Source of the DNA: Levilactobacillus hammesii DSM 16381
Lineage (GTDB): Bacteria > Bacillota > Bacilli > Lactobacillales > Lactobacillaceae
Direction of reading: 5' to 3'
Length of the DNA stretch: 54,331 nucleotides
Assembly: GCF_001434395.1 (NCBI RefSeq)
Contig: NZ_AZFS01000064.1
Coordinates: 1 to 54,331 of the forward strand
Part shown: positions 41,511-51,502 of the stretch, one piece after another
Numbering within the stretch: the first letter of the stretch is position 1
Layout of the letters: each line of letters begins with the position of its first letter
The notes under the pieces: model-generated
Databases searched by the model: none
The model's input: only the letters and a program-made list of their open reading frames with translations
Told to the model about the DNA's origin: nothing
Position numbers and translations under genes: made by a program

Positions 41511-42806
41511 ATGTCGAAAGATGATCGGACGGATAAGAAAGCCGTCAAGGCAGGTGTCGGGGTCGTTACCAACGCCAAAGTTAAAGACGAGGAACAACCG
41601 AAACTGCCTTGGATGGTTTCTTCCGCCATGTTTTTAGCGCCATTATGTTGGTACGGGCCGATTGGGTCTACTAGAAGTGTCTTAATCCCGCAATTATTCG
41701 CGCAATTGGACCCCGTACATAAAGTTTGGGCCGTTGGGATTCTTGCCACGGTCGCTTCCATCACTGGGGCCGTCGCCAACCTGTTATTCGGGGCCTTCTC
41801 TGATGTGACCCGGACGCGGTTCGGGAAACGGAAGCCTTACATTGTCATTGGGACGATCGCGATTGCAATTTCCCTGATTGTGATTGCCAATGTCAAATCG
41901 ATTATGGCCATCATTCTGATTTGGATTATCGCGGCCGCGGCCGAAAACGCCATTGCGGCGGCGATATACCCGCAAATATCGGACCGGGTTGCCCCGAAAT
42001 GGCGGGGAACCGTTTCGACCTTCTACGGGGTCGGCTTTACCATTGCCCAACAAGGGTTCGCGCTGTTAGCGGCTCAATTCCTGGGTAACGTTAAAATGGG
42101 GATTTACTTCATGGCCGGCAGTACGGTTATCTTGGCCATCATTCACTTACTCTTGATTCAAGAAAAGGGTAACCTGGATGAACCTAAAGTATCCTTGAAC
42201 AAGGACACCTTAAAGAAGTACTTCTTCTTCCCAACGCATGATGCACGGGACTTCTACCTTGCCTTGACGGGTAAATTCTTCATGGTGGTTGGGTCAACGA
42301 TTGTGACGACCTTCTTACTCTTCTTGTTCACCGACTACATTGGTCAAGGAACGAGTGAAGCTGGGAAATCAATTTCAATCTTCTCAACGATTATGTTAGT
42401 TATCGGTGTGATCTTCGCCTTAATTGGGGGACCATTGGCCGACAAGTTAAACCGGGTTAAAGCTCCTGTTGTGATTGCCACCTTTGCGTTAGGTTTCGCC
42501 GCCTTGTTCCCACTGTTCGTTCAGAAGCCATGGGCAATGTTCGTCTACGCCGTCATCGCCGCCTTCGGTAATGGGTTGTACAACTCCGTCGATGGCGCCT
42601 TGAACATGGACGTTTTGCCTTCCTCCGATACGGCCGGCAAAGACTTAGGGTTGATCAACTTGGCCAACACGTTGGGTCAAATGTTAGGGGCCATGGTCGC
42701 TTCTGCCATTGTTGCGGCCTTCGGTTACGGTGCCATCTTCATCTTTGCCATTGCCATGGAATTAATCGGTGGTATTGCGATCGCCATGATCAAACGTGTT
42801 CGGTAG
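41511..42806 (+). CDS. MFS glycoside/glucuronide transporter (SLC45/GPH-like)
   Basis: 431 residues, TTAGGAGTGAG ribosome site. Twelve membrane helices with a ~35-residue cytosolic N-tail; LFGAFSDVTRTRFGKRKPYIV is the loop 2-3 motif typical of sugar-transporting SLC45/GPH-like MFS proteins, and GGPLADKLNRVKAP is its mirror in the second half. First gene of a locus with beta-glucuronidase and other glycosidases, so it should import their substrate as an intact glycoside or oligosaccharide. Confidence 0.87.
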   Translation: MSKDDRTDKKAVKAGVGVVTNAKVKDEEQPKLPWMVSSAMFLAPLCWYGPIGSTRSVLIPQLFAQLDPVHKVWAVGILATVASITGAVANLLFGAFSDVTRTRFGKRKPYIVIGTIAIAISLIVIANVKSIMAIILIWIIAAAAENAIAAAIYPQISDRVAPKWRGTVSTFYGVGFTIAQQGFALLAAQFLGNVKMGIYFMAGSTVILAIIHLLLIQEKGNLDEPKVSLNKDTLKKYFFFPTHDARDFYLALTGKFFMVVGSTIVTTFLLFLFTDYIGQGTSEAGKSISIFSTIMLVIGVIFALIGGPLADKLNRVKAPVVIATFALGFAALFPLFVQKPWAMFVYAVIAAFGNGLYNSVDGALNMDVLPSSDTAGKDLGLINLANTLGQMLGAMVASAIVAAFGYGAIFIFAIAMELIGGIAIAMIKRVR

Positions 42807-42983
42807 ATTTTACGACTTGCGATGAAAATTCACTGGCGAACGGTAAGGCGACGGTTTTCTTCAATGTTGCCCATACGTTACTGCTCTATAAGTGAAGTAA
42901 TCATTGCTCTGATTGTACAAAGAAGACTCTATGTCAATAGCGGCGTAGGGCCTTTTTCGAAAAAAGGTAAAGGAGGACTTAAC

Positions 42984-44870
42984 GTGAAACGGCAATTATT
43001 TAATGAACAAATCAAAGCCAATCCCCTCCGCAGTAAAGCGGATGTGAAGTCGGCATTGCTTGATATTTTGCGCCCAGCCATGGACGTCTTGCGTCAACAA
43101 AAGTTGCGCGGACGCTTTCGTATGAGCGATAGTGGTGCCGTCTATCTGGAGGATAAGACGGAAATCGAGGGTTTCATGCGCTTACTCTGGGGGCTCGGCC
43201 CGTTCTTCAGTAACGCGGAGAACATTAAGGCCTATCCCGACTGGTTTGAAATGACCACGCAGGGCATTCTCGCCGGCGTCGATCCCCAGTCAGACAGCTA
43301 CTGGGGTGGCGATTTGGGCGACTACGACCAGCTCTTCGTCGAAATGGGGGCCCTGACCGCCTTCTTGTATGAAACTAAGCCCAACTTCTGGGATAGTCTG
43401 TCCACCACGCAACAGAAGCAGGTTGTGGACTGGATGGACCAGGTTAACGACAAGGTCGTGCCCAAGACCAACTGGCTCTTCTTCAAAGCCATGGTGAATA
43501 AATTTATCACCGACACGGGCTATGCCGATCATTCCCAGTTGGTGGCCGACGACTATGCTATCACCAACACGCATTACCTGGATCACGGCTGGTCTTACGA
43601 CGGCTACAAGAATCAGATTGATAACTACATTCCGTTTGCTTACCAGTTCTTCACCTTACTGACGGTTGGGTTGACCGACTGGCAGGGGGATGAAGCCACG
43701 CTGTTGCGGGAGCGCGCTAAGGCGTTTGTACCTAGCTATGCCAACTGGTTTGCGGCCGATGGTGCGGCCCTGCCGTATGGTCGGAGCCTCGATTATCGCT
43801 TTGCCCAAGCGGCTTTCTGGGCCGTGGCGGCTTATGCGCACATTGACTTGCCAACGGGATACAGCCTCGGGGATGTGAAGCACTTGCTCTTGAACAACCT
43901 TCGCTGGTGGTTCCAACAAAATATCTTTACCACGGACGGCTTGATTCCCATCGGGTATGCCTATCCCAACATGGTCTTTGCGGAGGGCTACAATGGGCCC
44001 GCTTCGGCCTATTGGGCGCTGAAGACCTTCATTTTCTACGCCTTACCGGACGACGATCCCTTCTGGACAACGCCGGAAAGCGAAGACTTCAAGTTTGAAT
44101 CCCTGAAAAAACAGCCGGAACCGCGGATGCTGGTTGCCCACAGTCAAACGGGGTTGGAGGTTCAGTCGTTTACGGCCGGCCAACACTCCCACGAACACGC
44201 GGCAGGGGCAGCCAAGTACGAAAAGTACGTGTACTCCTCAACCTTTGGCTTCAGTACGCCCAAGGGTTCTGTGCTCCTAAAACAGGGGGCCTTTGACAAC
44301 ACGCTGGCCGTTTCCGAGTCGGAGAACTTCTGGCGAACGGCCTTCAAGTACGCGGACTATCAAATTCATGATGACTACGTCTACTCTGACTGGCAACCCT
44401 GGAATGATGTCGAAATTAAAAACTACGTGATCCCAGCGATGCCGTGGCACGTGCGGATTCACCAGATTGACACGGCCCGGGAGCTGCACGTTGCCGAAGG
44501 GAGCTTTGCAGCCCCCGACAGTGGCGATCCGCGGGAACACGAGGTTGCCGTGAAGGCGAAGAACGCCGTCTTTTACCAGACGCGCGTGGGAATCACCGGG
44601 CTGGTTGGCCTGTCTGACAACTTAAAGGTCGACCTGTCCGTGCCAGAACCCAATACCAACATTTATTTCCCTAAGACCAAGATTCCACTACAAACGGGGA
44701 TCCTGAAGCCGGGGAAACACACGCTGGTTTCGCTCTACCTCGGTGACCGCGAGTTAGAAAGTTTGGATGCCGATGGCCAGATTGTCGTGCCAACGGTGGC
44801 ACTCGTGGGGAACCGTGTCGAAATAACCTTGAACGGGCAGACAACTAAAGTCACCCTGGATGAATTTTAA
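42984..44870 (+). CDS. DUF2264 protein, probable (alpha/alpha)6-barrel glycosidase
   Basis: 628 residues from GTG 42984, five bases after AAAGGAGG; the frame continues upstream into unlikely sequence. The first ~400 residues match DUF2264 (PF10022): GFMRLLWGLGPFF, GGDLGDYDQLFVEMGAL, HYLDHGWSYDGYKNQIDNY, PYGRSLDYRFAQAAFW, EGYNGPASAYWALKTF. The last ~230 residues are a beta-sandwich. The fold is like unsaturated glucuronyl hydrolases. Relatives were placed in a beta-glucuronidase family (GH154, from memory). It lies directly before a GH2 beta-glucuronidase. No signal peptide, so it acts on imported substrate. Confidence 0.82.
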   Translation: MKRQLFNEQIKANPLRSKADVKSALLDILRPAMDVLRQQKLRGRFRMSDSGAVYLEDKTEIEGFMRLLWGLGPFFSNAENIKAYPDWFEMTTQGILAGVDPQSDSYWGGDLGDYDQLFVEMGALTAFLYETKPNFWDSLSTTQQKQVVDWMDQVNDKVVPKTNWLFFKAMVNKFITDTGYADHSQLVADDYAITNTHYLDHGWSYDGYKNQIDNYIPFAYQFFTLLTVGLTDWQGDEATLLRERAKAFVPSYANWFAADGAALPYGRSLDYRFAQAAFWAVAAYAHIDLPTGYSLGDVKHLLLNNLRWWFQQNIFTTDGLIPIGYAYPNMVFAEGYNGPASAYWALKTFIFYALPDDDPFWTTPESEDFKFESLKKQPEPRMLVAHSQTGLEVQSFTAGQHSHEHAAGAAKYEKYVYSSTFGFSTPKGSVLLKQGAFDNTLAVSESENFWRTAFKYADYQIHDDYVYSDWQPWNDVEIKNYVIPAMPWHVRIHQIDTARELHVAEGSFAAPDSGDPREHEVAVKAKNAVFYQTRVGITGLVGLSDNLKVDLSVPEPNTNIYFPKTKIPLQTGILKPGKHTLVSLYLGDRELESLDADGQIVVPTVALVGNRVEITLNGQTTKVTLDEF

Positions 44871-44897
44871 AGAAAAAGCTTGGAGGAATCAGACGTT

Positions 44898-46709
44898 ATG
44901 GAAAAAGAATTACTCTACCCGTTGACCAATCAATGCCGGTTTGATCAAAAACTAGACGGTCTGTGGGATTTTGAATTTGACCGCGAGAGTCAGGGGGGTG
45001 CGCAACACTGGACCCAGCAACTGCCAGACCCGATTAAGATGCCCGTACCGGCTAGTTTCAATGACTTCTTTACGGACAAGGATTCACGTGAATTTACCGG
45101 GGACTTCTGGTATGCCAAGCGGGTATTTATCCCGGGATCACTGCGGGGCCAATTGATTGGCCTACGATTTGGCGCGGCAACGCACCGGGCAACGGTCTAC
45201 GTGAACGGCCAGGAGATCCGCAGTCATGAGGGCGGTTTCCTACCGTTTCTTGCCGATATTACCAGTGCCGTGAAATTTGACGCCGAAAACGAAATCGTCT
45301 TGAAGATGAACAATGAGCTTCACCGGGATGCCTTGCCAGCCGGTGATACCGCGGTTCTCAAGAATGGTAAGAAGATGGCCAAGCCTTTCTTTGACTTTTA
45401 CAACTATTCGGGCCTTAACCGTAGTGTTCACCTGATCGCAACGCCACAGAATCACGTGGTGGATTACACGGCGGTGTCCACGTTACAGGACGATGCCGCC
45501 ACGGTGCATTACACCGTGACCACGAGTCAGGCGGCCGCCAGTGTCAGTGTGACATTGCGCGATGAAAAGGGGCAGGTTGTGGCAACGGGGAATGGCCGGA
45601 CCGGTGACTTGGTCGTCCAGCACCCGCTGTTGTGGAACGTGCGTGACGCCCACCTTTACACGTTGACTATCCAATTAAAAGCCAATGACCAACTGATTGA
45701 CGAGTACAGCGATGAAATTGGGATTCGGACGATTGCCATTGCAGGTCATCAGATCTTAGTGAACGGCCAACCCGTTTATTTGAAGGGATTCGGTCGCCAC
45801 GAAGACAGCATTTATGCGGGCCGGGCCTTTGACCTCAACGTGGAAATGCGCGACTTTGAATTGATGAAATGGATGGGAGCCAATTCCTTCCGGACGTCAC
45901 ATTACCCCTATGACGAAGAGGTTTACCGGTTTGCCGATCGGGAAGGTTTCTTAATCATCGATGAGGTGCCCGCCGTTGGGTTTAAAATGGCCGCGGCCAG
46001 TTTCTTAGGGGGCCTCGACCAATCCTTCTTCGATGGCGATTGGACTGAAGAGCTCTACAAGAAGCACTTGGATCAGATTACCGATATGGTTCATCGAGAT
46101 AAGAATCACCCGAGTGTGCTGGCGTGGAGCCTCCTCAACGAGCCCGATACGTCGAGCGAATCGGCCGTGCCATACTTTGAAAAACTCTTTGCGGATACCA
46201 AGGCCTTAGATCCCGATCAACGGCCGCGGACCTTTACCCTAAACGAAGACGATACCTTCGATACCTCTTACTGCAAGCAGTTCCCAGATTTCTACCTGTT
46301 GAACCGCTATCCAGGTTGGTACCACAAGTGGGGGTATGAGATCTCCGATGGGGAAGCGGGGCTTCGCGCGGAACTCGACAAGTGGGCGGCCTCGGATATT
46401 GATAAGCCGATCGTCTTCTCGGAGTACGGGGCCGACACCCAACCGGGCCTGCACAAGCTGCCATCCGTGATGTGGAGTGAGGAGTATCAGATTGAATTGC
46501 TCCAGATGTTCAATCGGGTCTTTGATTCCTACGACTTCATCCGCGGGGAACAGCCGTGGAATTTGGCCGATTTCCAAACGGTTGAAGGCAACATGCGGGT
46601 TAACGGCAACAAGAAGGGCCTGTTTACCCGTGATCGTCAACCGAAGGCAGCGGCATTCTACCTGCGTAAACGGTGGTTAGACATTGATCCTAACTTCAAA
46701 AACGAATGA
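44898..46709 (+). CDS. uidA: GH2 beta-glucuronidase
   Basis: 603 residues from ATG 44898 (TTGGAGGAA upstream). Three-domain GH2 protein without signal peptide. The acid/base is Glu415 in SLLNEPDT and the nucleophile Glu509 in FSEYGAD, matching E. coli GUS Glu413 and Glu504. The glucuronate-specific N-x-K motif is present as Asn571-Lys573 in NGNKKGLFTRDRQPK, which separates it from beta-galactosidases. GFGRHEDS and SFRTSHYPY are also conserved. Releases glucuronic acid from imported glucuronides. Starts 27 bases after the DUF2264 stop. Confidence 0.95.
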   Translation: MEKELLYPLTNQCRFDQKLDGLWDFEFDRESQGGAQHWTQQLPDPIKMPVPASFNDFFTDKDSREFTGDFWYAKRVFIPGSLRGQLIGLRFGAATHRATVYVNGQEIRSHEGGFLPFLADITSAVKFDAENEIVLKMNNELHRDALPAGDTAVLKNGKKMAKPFFDFYNYSGLNRSVHLIATPQNHVVDYTAVSTLQDDAATVHYTVTTSQAAASVSVTLRDEKGQVVATGNGRTGDLVVQHPLLWNVRDAHLYTLTIQLKANDQLIDEYSDEIGIRTIAIAGHQILVNGQPVYLKGFGRHEDSIYAGRAFDLNVEMRDFELMKWMGANSFRTSHYPYDEEVYRFADREGFLIIDEVPAVGFKMAAASFLGGLDQSFFDGDWTEELYKKHLDQITDMVHRDKNHPSVLAWSLLNEPDTSSESAVPYFEKLFADTKALDPDQRPRTFTLNEDDTFDTSYCKQFPDFYLLNRYPGWYHKWGYEISDGEAGLRAELDKWAASDIDKPIVFSEYGADTQPGLHKLPSVMWSEEYQIELLQMFNRVFDSYDFIRGEQPWNLADFQTVEGNMRVNGNKKGLFTRDRQPKAAAFYLRKRWLDIDPNFKNE

Positions 46710-46744
46710 CGGTGGTCTTCCGCCTTTCGGTTGGCCCGTGATGG

Positions 46745-46780
46745 TTGACCCCCACAGTCGCCAGAACCTCTGGCAGTTGT
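46745..46780 (+). repeat. Fragment of structured repeat family B
   Basis: CCCCACAGtCgCCaGAAcCTCTGGCAG matches the 3' end of the full copies with a few differences; here in a degenerate state just after the beta-glucuronidase stop. No 5' half. Confidence 0.5.
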
Positions 46781-46883
46781 AAGCGGAAGGTAAGCATGTA
46801 GTTGAAGCTGAGAAAGTCAAAACTAGGTTTGATGTGATCATTAGCGGTGTTGGTGCCGGATGAATTGGACCACTTAAATCGTT

Positions 46884-46936
46884 AAAACCCGCAGTCAAAC
46901 CCAGCATGAGGAAGCCTGGGTTTGACTGCGGGTTTT
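46884..46936. terminator. Bidirectional terminator between uidA and lacI-type gene
   Basis: AAAACCCGCAGTCAAACCCAG with its complement, a 21-bp near-perfect stem. Confidence 0.9.
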
Positions 46937-46943
46937 ATGATAA

Positions 46944-48028
<1,085 letters not shown>

Positions 48029-48354
48029 AAAATTTGAGATTTCTTAGTTTCTTTATGCACATAAACCAATAATTAAAACTTTAGTTGCTTGGCAAACTTG
48101 AAGGTACTGGTGTCATCTGCCGGTATTGCAGGCAACGTTGCATCATGATACGAACTTACTATTCACCAAATTTGAGCTGGAACAGGTTTCGACTATATTC
48201 CCTGAGGGCGTCCAAGCTAGACTACTTGGAAAATGGCATAGCCGAACTCAAAATTAGCTCACTCACAGATCCACTGAAAGTTGCCCATAACCTGGGATGA
48301 ACGTTGCCAGATCGGCGATGCTCACATCAATGTTAGAGTTAAGAACTCGCTTAA

Positions 48355-48530
48355 CCGGAGGAGGCCAGAAGTGGAGGCAGCCGTGACAACGGTGTTAGCC
48401 GAGAAGCGGCTTACACCGTGGGACGTGTTTGGAGACTGACGGTTTTGGTCAGGCTTCAAACCGAGCCGGAAGACCGTTTCTCAGGCCGCAGGCGGTCCCC
48501 ACAGCAGCCGGAACTTCTGGCAGCCGCAGG
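48355..48530 (+). ncRNA. Structured repeat family B, full copy 2
   Basis: Begins CCGGAGGAGG. P1 GCCAGAAGT (48364-48372) with ACTTCTGGC (48513-48521); P2 CGGTGTTAGCCG (48390-48401) with CGGCTTACACCG (48407-48418), one T-T mismatch also seen in copy 1; P3 TTTGGAG (48428-48434) with CTTCAAA (48454-48460); P4 GACCG (48472-48476) with CGGTC (48493-48497). It lies 60 bases before the GH59 start and could be its 5' leader or an independent element. The upstream ~300 bases (48040-48340) hold no recognisable gene. Confidence 0.65.
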
Positions 48531-48590
48531 TGATCAGCCAGCTTCATATTTTTAAACTGTATTTTAATAGATCGGAGTGTGACGGAATTA

Positions 48591-51122
48591 ATGAATACAA
48601 CATTAGTGACTATTGATGGTGACCTGCTGGATACCACGGCCCATGATGCCAATACGTTCAAGGGGTTTGGTTACCTGAGCTGTAATAATTCATCACGGTT
48701 ATTATTAGATTATAAAGCAGAACAACCCGCGAGTTATCGGCAGATTTTACAGATTCTGTTTGGTGGGCCCCATCCCTTAATGAACATGGTCAAGGTGGAA
48801 TTGGGGGATGATGCCAATACGTCGTCCGGGACCGAACCGGCCACGAAGCGTTCGGCCGAGGAACCCGCCAACGTCTTGCGGGGCGCCGGTTACCAGTTGA
48901 TTGCGGATGCCAAGCGATACCATCCCCAGTTGAAGACGAGCCTCCTGCGTTGGGGCGAACCCGGTTACCTGCGGCCGCTCTGGCAAGCCGTGAAGAGCGC
49001 TGATCCCGACCACAACGTCAGTGAGGATGCTTATGAGCCCATGTATCAACTCTACAAGCAGACTATCGTGGCGGCCTATCAACAGTTCGGTTACCTATTC
49101 GATTACGTCGATCCGGATCGAAATGAGACCAAACACCCCATGTACCGGTGGATCAAGTGGTTTGCGGACCGGCTCCACAATGATACGGACTTTCCTGACG
49201 GCTTCCCCGTGGCTCAGTATCAGCACATCAAGATCATTGCGGCCGATCAGAATTACGAGACGGCGTTTGGTGATGCCATGTTGACTGACCGGGAACTACT
49301 TCAGCGCGTGGCGGCAGTCGGTTATCACTATAATACCGATGATGGGCCGCATAAGCCATACAAACGCTTGGCCGATGAGCAGCACCACGAGGTTTGGTAT
49401 AGCGAGGGCATTGCGCCAATGACCTTTGGCAAGTACCGAGTGCGGGCGAGTTCCGGCGATGGCATTGGGGGAAAGCAGAGTGGCTTGGACGTTGCCAACC
49501 GTCTGATTAAGAGCTACGTGAACTCCCGGCGGACCTTCTACATTTTCCAGCCGGCCGTTTCCGCCTACTATCCCGGGGTGAATTATAGTCACAAGGAATT
49601 GATTACGGCCAATCACCCGTGGTCCGGCTACTTTGAGGTGGATAACGTGGGCTTACAGGTGATGAAGCACTTCACGGACTTTGCTCAGGCGGGCTGGCAG
49701 GAAAGCCACCCCTGGCGCTACCTGCCGAGTGCCTGTGGTAGCCGCGTTGGCGGAACGGAGAATCTGACGGAAAATACGGCGGCTCCCAGCTATTTGACGC
49801 TGGTGGCCCCGGATAAGCAGGACTTCTCGACCGTCTTGGTGAACGACAGTGCCGAACCGCGGACGTACACGCTCCAGCTGCGCAACTTGCCGGCAGTTGG
49901 CAAACCGGTCACCGTTTGGGAGAGTCGCGGGCCAGCTACGGGTCAGGCGTACGATAGCGGGTTGAAACGCCAGCGGGAAACCCTAGTTGCCAAAGCGGGG
50001 CAGTTGCGGGTTCTGGTGCGGTCCCATTCCATCGTGACGGCAACCACACTAGCATTGGCTAATGACCCTACCGTTACCTATACGCGGCAGGTGGCCCCCG
50101 TGACCAATGACCTGTTGGACGTGGCGGAGAGTCAGGATATCTTCTATCAAGATGACTTCGGCTACGCGGCAAAATATCTAACGCAACGGGGCGGCACGCC
50201 AAGATACACCACGGATCAGGGCGGGGCCTTTGAGGTTGAGGTTCGTGAGGGCCAGGGGGTCTTGCGTCAGCAGATCACCGAGGCCGAACGGGCACTGGAC
50301 TGGGAATACTCCTTTGCACCGAACCTGACGCTGGGGGATGACCGCTGGCACAACTACACCGTGGCGGTGACCGTGCGTTTTGACCAGCAGACGCAGCAGA
50401 ACTCCCCGAGTGGCAATTACTTCGGGATTGGGCTCTACCAGGTCACGGACGTTAAAGGTCGCCTGGAGAGTGCCCCATACGTCTTCAAACTCGCCACGGA
50501 CGGCAGCTGCCAGTTGCTCAAGGACGACCGGGTAGTGGGTTTGGCCTACGTGGATGGCTTGGACCTCGCCCAGCCACATCACCTGCGCTTCGGGGTGCGG
50601 GATAATCGGTTGACGGCGAGCGTTGATGGTCAGACCGTGTTGGCTTACGTGGATACCGACAATCCACACTATAGCGGCCGGGTTAAACTGGGAACCGGGT
50701 ACTACCATACCGAAATTTCGCAGATTGTGATTGCCAAAAGCGCCGCGACCGATGACGTGCAGTATCAACGACGAGACGACTTAGACGAACGGCTCACGTA
50801 TCGGGGGGATTGGCAACATGTCTGTGGGTTAGGCAATACGATTTGGAACCGCACGCTATCAACGGGGACTGCCGGGGAGAAGACGCAGGTCGCGTTTGAC
50901 TTCACCGGTACCGGCTTTGCGTTGTACGGTAAACAGATGGTGACGAGTCGGTTGGCGGTCAGCGTGGATGGTCACGTATTGGCCCCCAACTTTGAACCGC
51001 AACGCGCCGCGGATAAGGCGGAGAATGCCATCTTCCTGGGATTGCCAGCGGTTAAGCATCACGTGACGATTACCGTGACGGCGGGGCGTTACACGCTGGA
51101 TGCCGTTGGCTTCTACCGGTAA
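48591..51122 (+). CDS. GH59 galactocerebrosidase-like glycosidase
   Basis: 843 residues from ATG 48591 (a CGGAG/ACGGA stretch lies before it; a GTG at 48579 is possible). The TIM-barrel region resembles galactosylceramidase: FGYLSCNNSSRLLLDY, ILFGGPHPLMNMVKVELGDDANTSSGTEP, acid/base candidate Glu179 in PDRNET, nucleophile candidate Glu272 in VWYSEGIAP, and HPWSGYFEVDNVGLQVMKHF. A beta-sandwich and a lectin-like domain (~510-700) follow, then an extra C-terminal carbohydrate-binding-like domain. No signal peptide. It probably releases beta-linked galactose from imported or leaked substrate. GH59 in a lactobacillus is unusual. Confidence 0.75.
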   Translation: MNTTLVTIDGDLLDTTAHDANTFKGFGYLSCNNSSRLLLDYKAEQPASYRQILQILFGGPHPLMNMVKVELGDDANTSSGTEPATKRSAEEPANVLRGAGYQLIADAKRYHPQLKTSLLRWGEPGYLRPLWQAVKSADPDHNVSEDAYEPMYQLYKQTIVAAYQQFGYLFDYVDPDRNETKHPMYRWIKWFADRLHNDTDFPDGFPVAQYQHIKIIAADQNYETAFGDAMLTDRELLQRVAAVGYHYNTDDGPHKPYKRLADEQHHEVWYSEGIAPMTFGKYRVRASSGDGIGGKQSGLDVANRLIKSYVNSRRTFYIFQPAVSAYYPGVNYSHKELITANHPWSGYFEVDNVGLQVMKHFTDFAQAGWQESHPWRYLPSACGSRVGGTENLTENTAAPSYLTLVAPDKQDFSTVLVNDSAEPRTYTLQLRNLPAVGKPVTVWESRGPATGQAYDSGLKRQRETLVAKAGQLRVLVRSHSIVTATTLALANDPTVTYTRQVAPVTNDLLDVAESQDIFYQDDFGYAAKYLTQRGGTPRYTTDQGGAFEVEVREGQGVLRQQITEAERALDWEYSFAPNLTLGDDRWHNYTVAVTVRFDQQTQQNSPSGNYFGIGLYQVTDVKGRLESAPYVFKLATDGSCQLLKDDRVVGLAYVDGLDLAQPHHLRFGVRDNRLTASVDGQTVLAYVDTDNPHYSGRVKLGTGYYHTEISQIVIAKSAATDDVQYQRRDDLDERLTYRGDWQHVCGLGNTIWNRTLSTGTAGEKTQVAFDFTGTGFALYGKQMVTSRLAVSVDGHVLAPNFEPQRAADKAENAIFLGLPAVKHHVTITVTAGRYTLDAVGFYR

Positions 51123-51182
51123 TTCCTAACTGCGTGGTGTTTTGAGAAATGCGCGCCAAGAGAAAATTTGCAGCAATTCAAG

Positions 51183-51212
51183 AGTCTGGGACAAAACTTC
51201 CAGACTTTTTTT
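51183..51212 (+). terminator. Terminator of the GH59 gene
   Basis: AGTCTGG/CCAGACT stem followed by seven T. Confidence 0.8.
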
Positions 51213-51238
51213 GCGCTCAAAACGTATATGGCTGAAAC

Positions 51239-51349
51239 GTGGGACAGAAGGCAGATCCCTGCGCTTAACCCCATAAGGCGAATAATCCAAGCCCGGGATT
51301 TTCCGCCTTATGGGGTTAATGCTCAGGATCTAAGCGCCTCCTGTCCCAC
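51239..51349 (-). repeat. Intergenic palindromic repeat, family A, copy 4 (long hairpin)
   Basis: Outer arms GTGGGACAGaagg/CTGTCCCAC; then CTGCGCTTAAC and GTTAATGCTCAG motifs; perfect 16-bp central stem TTAACCCCATAAGGCG (51265-51280) with its complement (51304-51319). The reverse complement lines up with 17423-17543 at both flanks but has a different central stem. Confidence 0.75.
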
Positions 51350-51502
51350 TCTTTGCACGACCGAAATATAATTAAAAAAATTTTCGATTTTGCAGCCAGA
51401 CCGCGCCATAGCGACACCATGTGTCAGGGCCACATGCTACAGTTAGACCGTAAGCTAAAGTACCGTTGTTTGCCGCTCGAGGTTAACCGTAGGAGGTCTG
51501 AC

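Noticed and set aside
42807-42983. Short gene between transporter and DUF2264 genes
   Set aside because: The in-frame upstream extension of DUF2264 has no ribosome site and no similarity pattern; only a CCTTTTT/AAAAAGG hairpin just before the real ribosome site stands out.
48085-48300. 71-codon frame between the LacI and GH59 genes
   Set aside because: No ribosome site, no recognisable protein pattern; read as non-coding.
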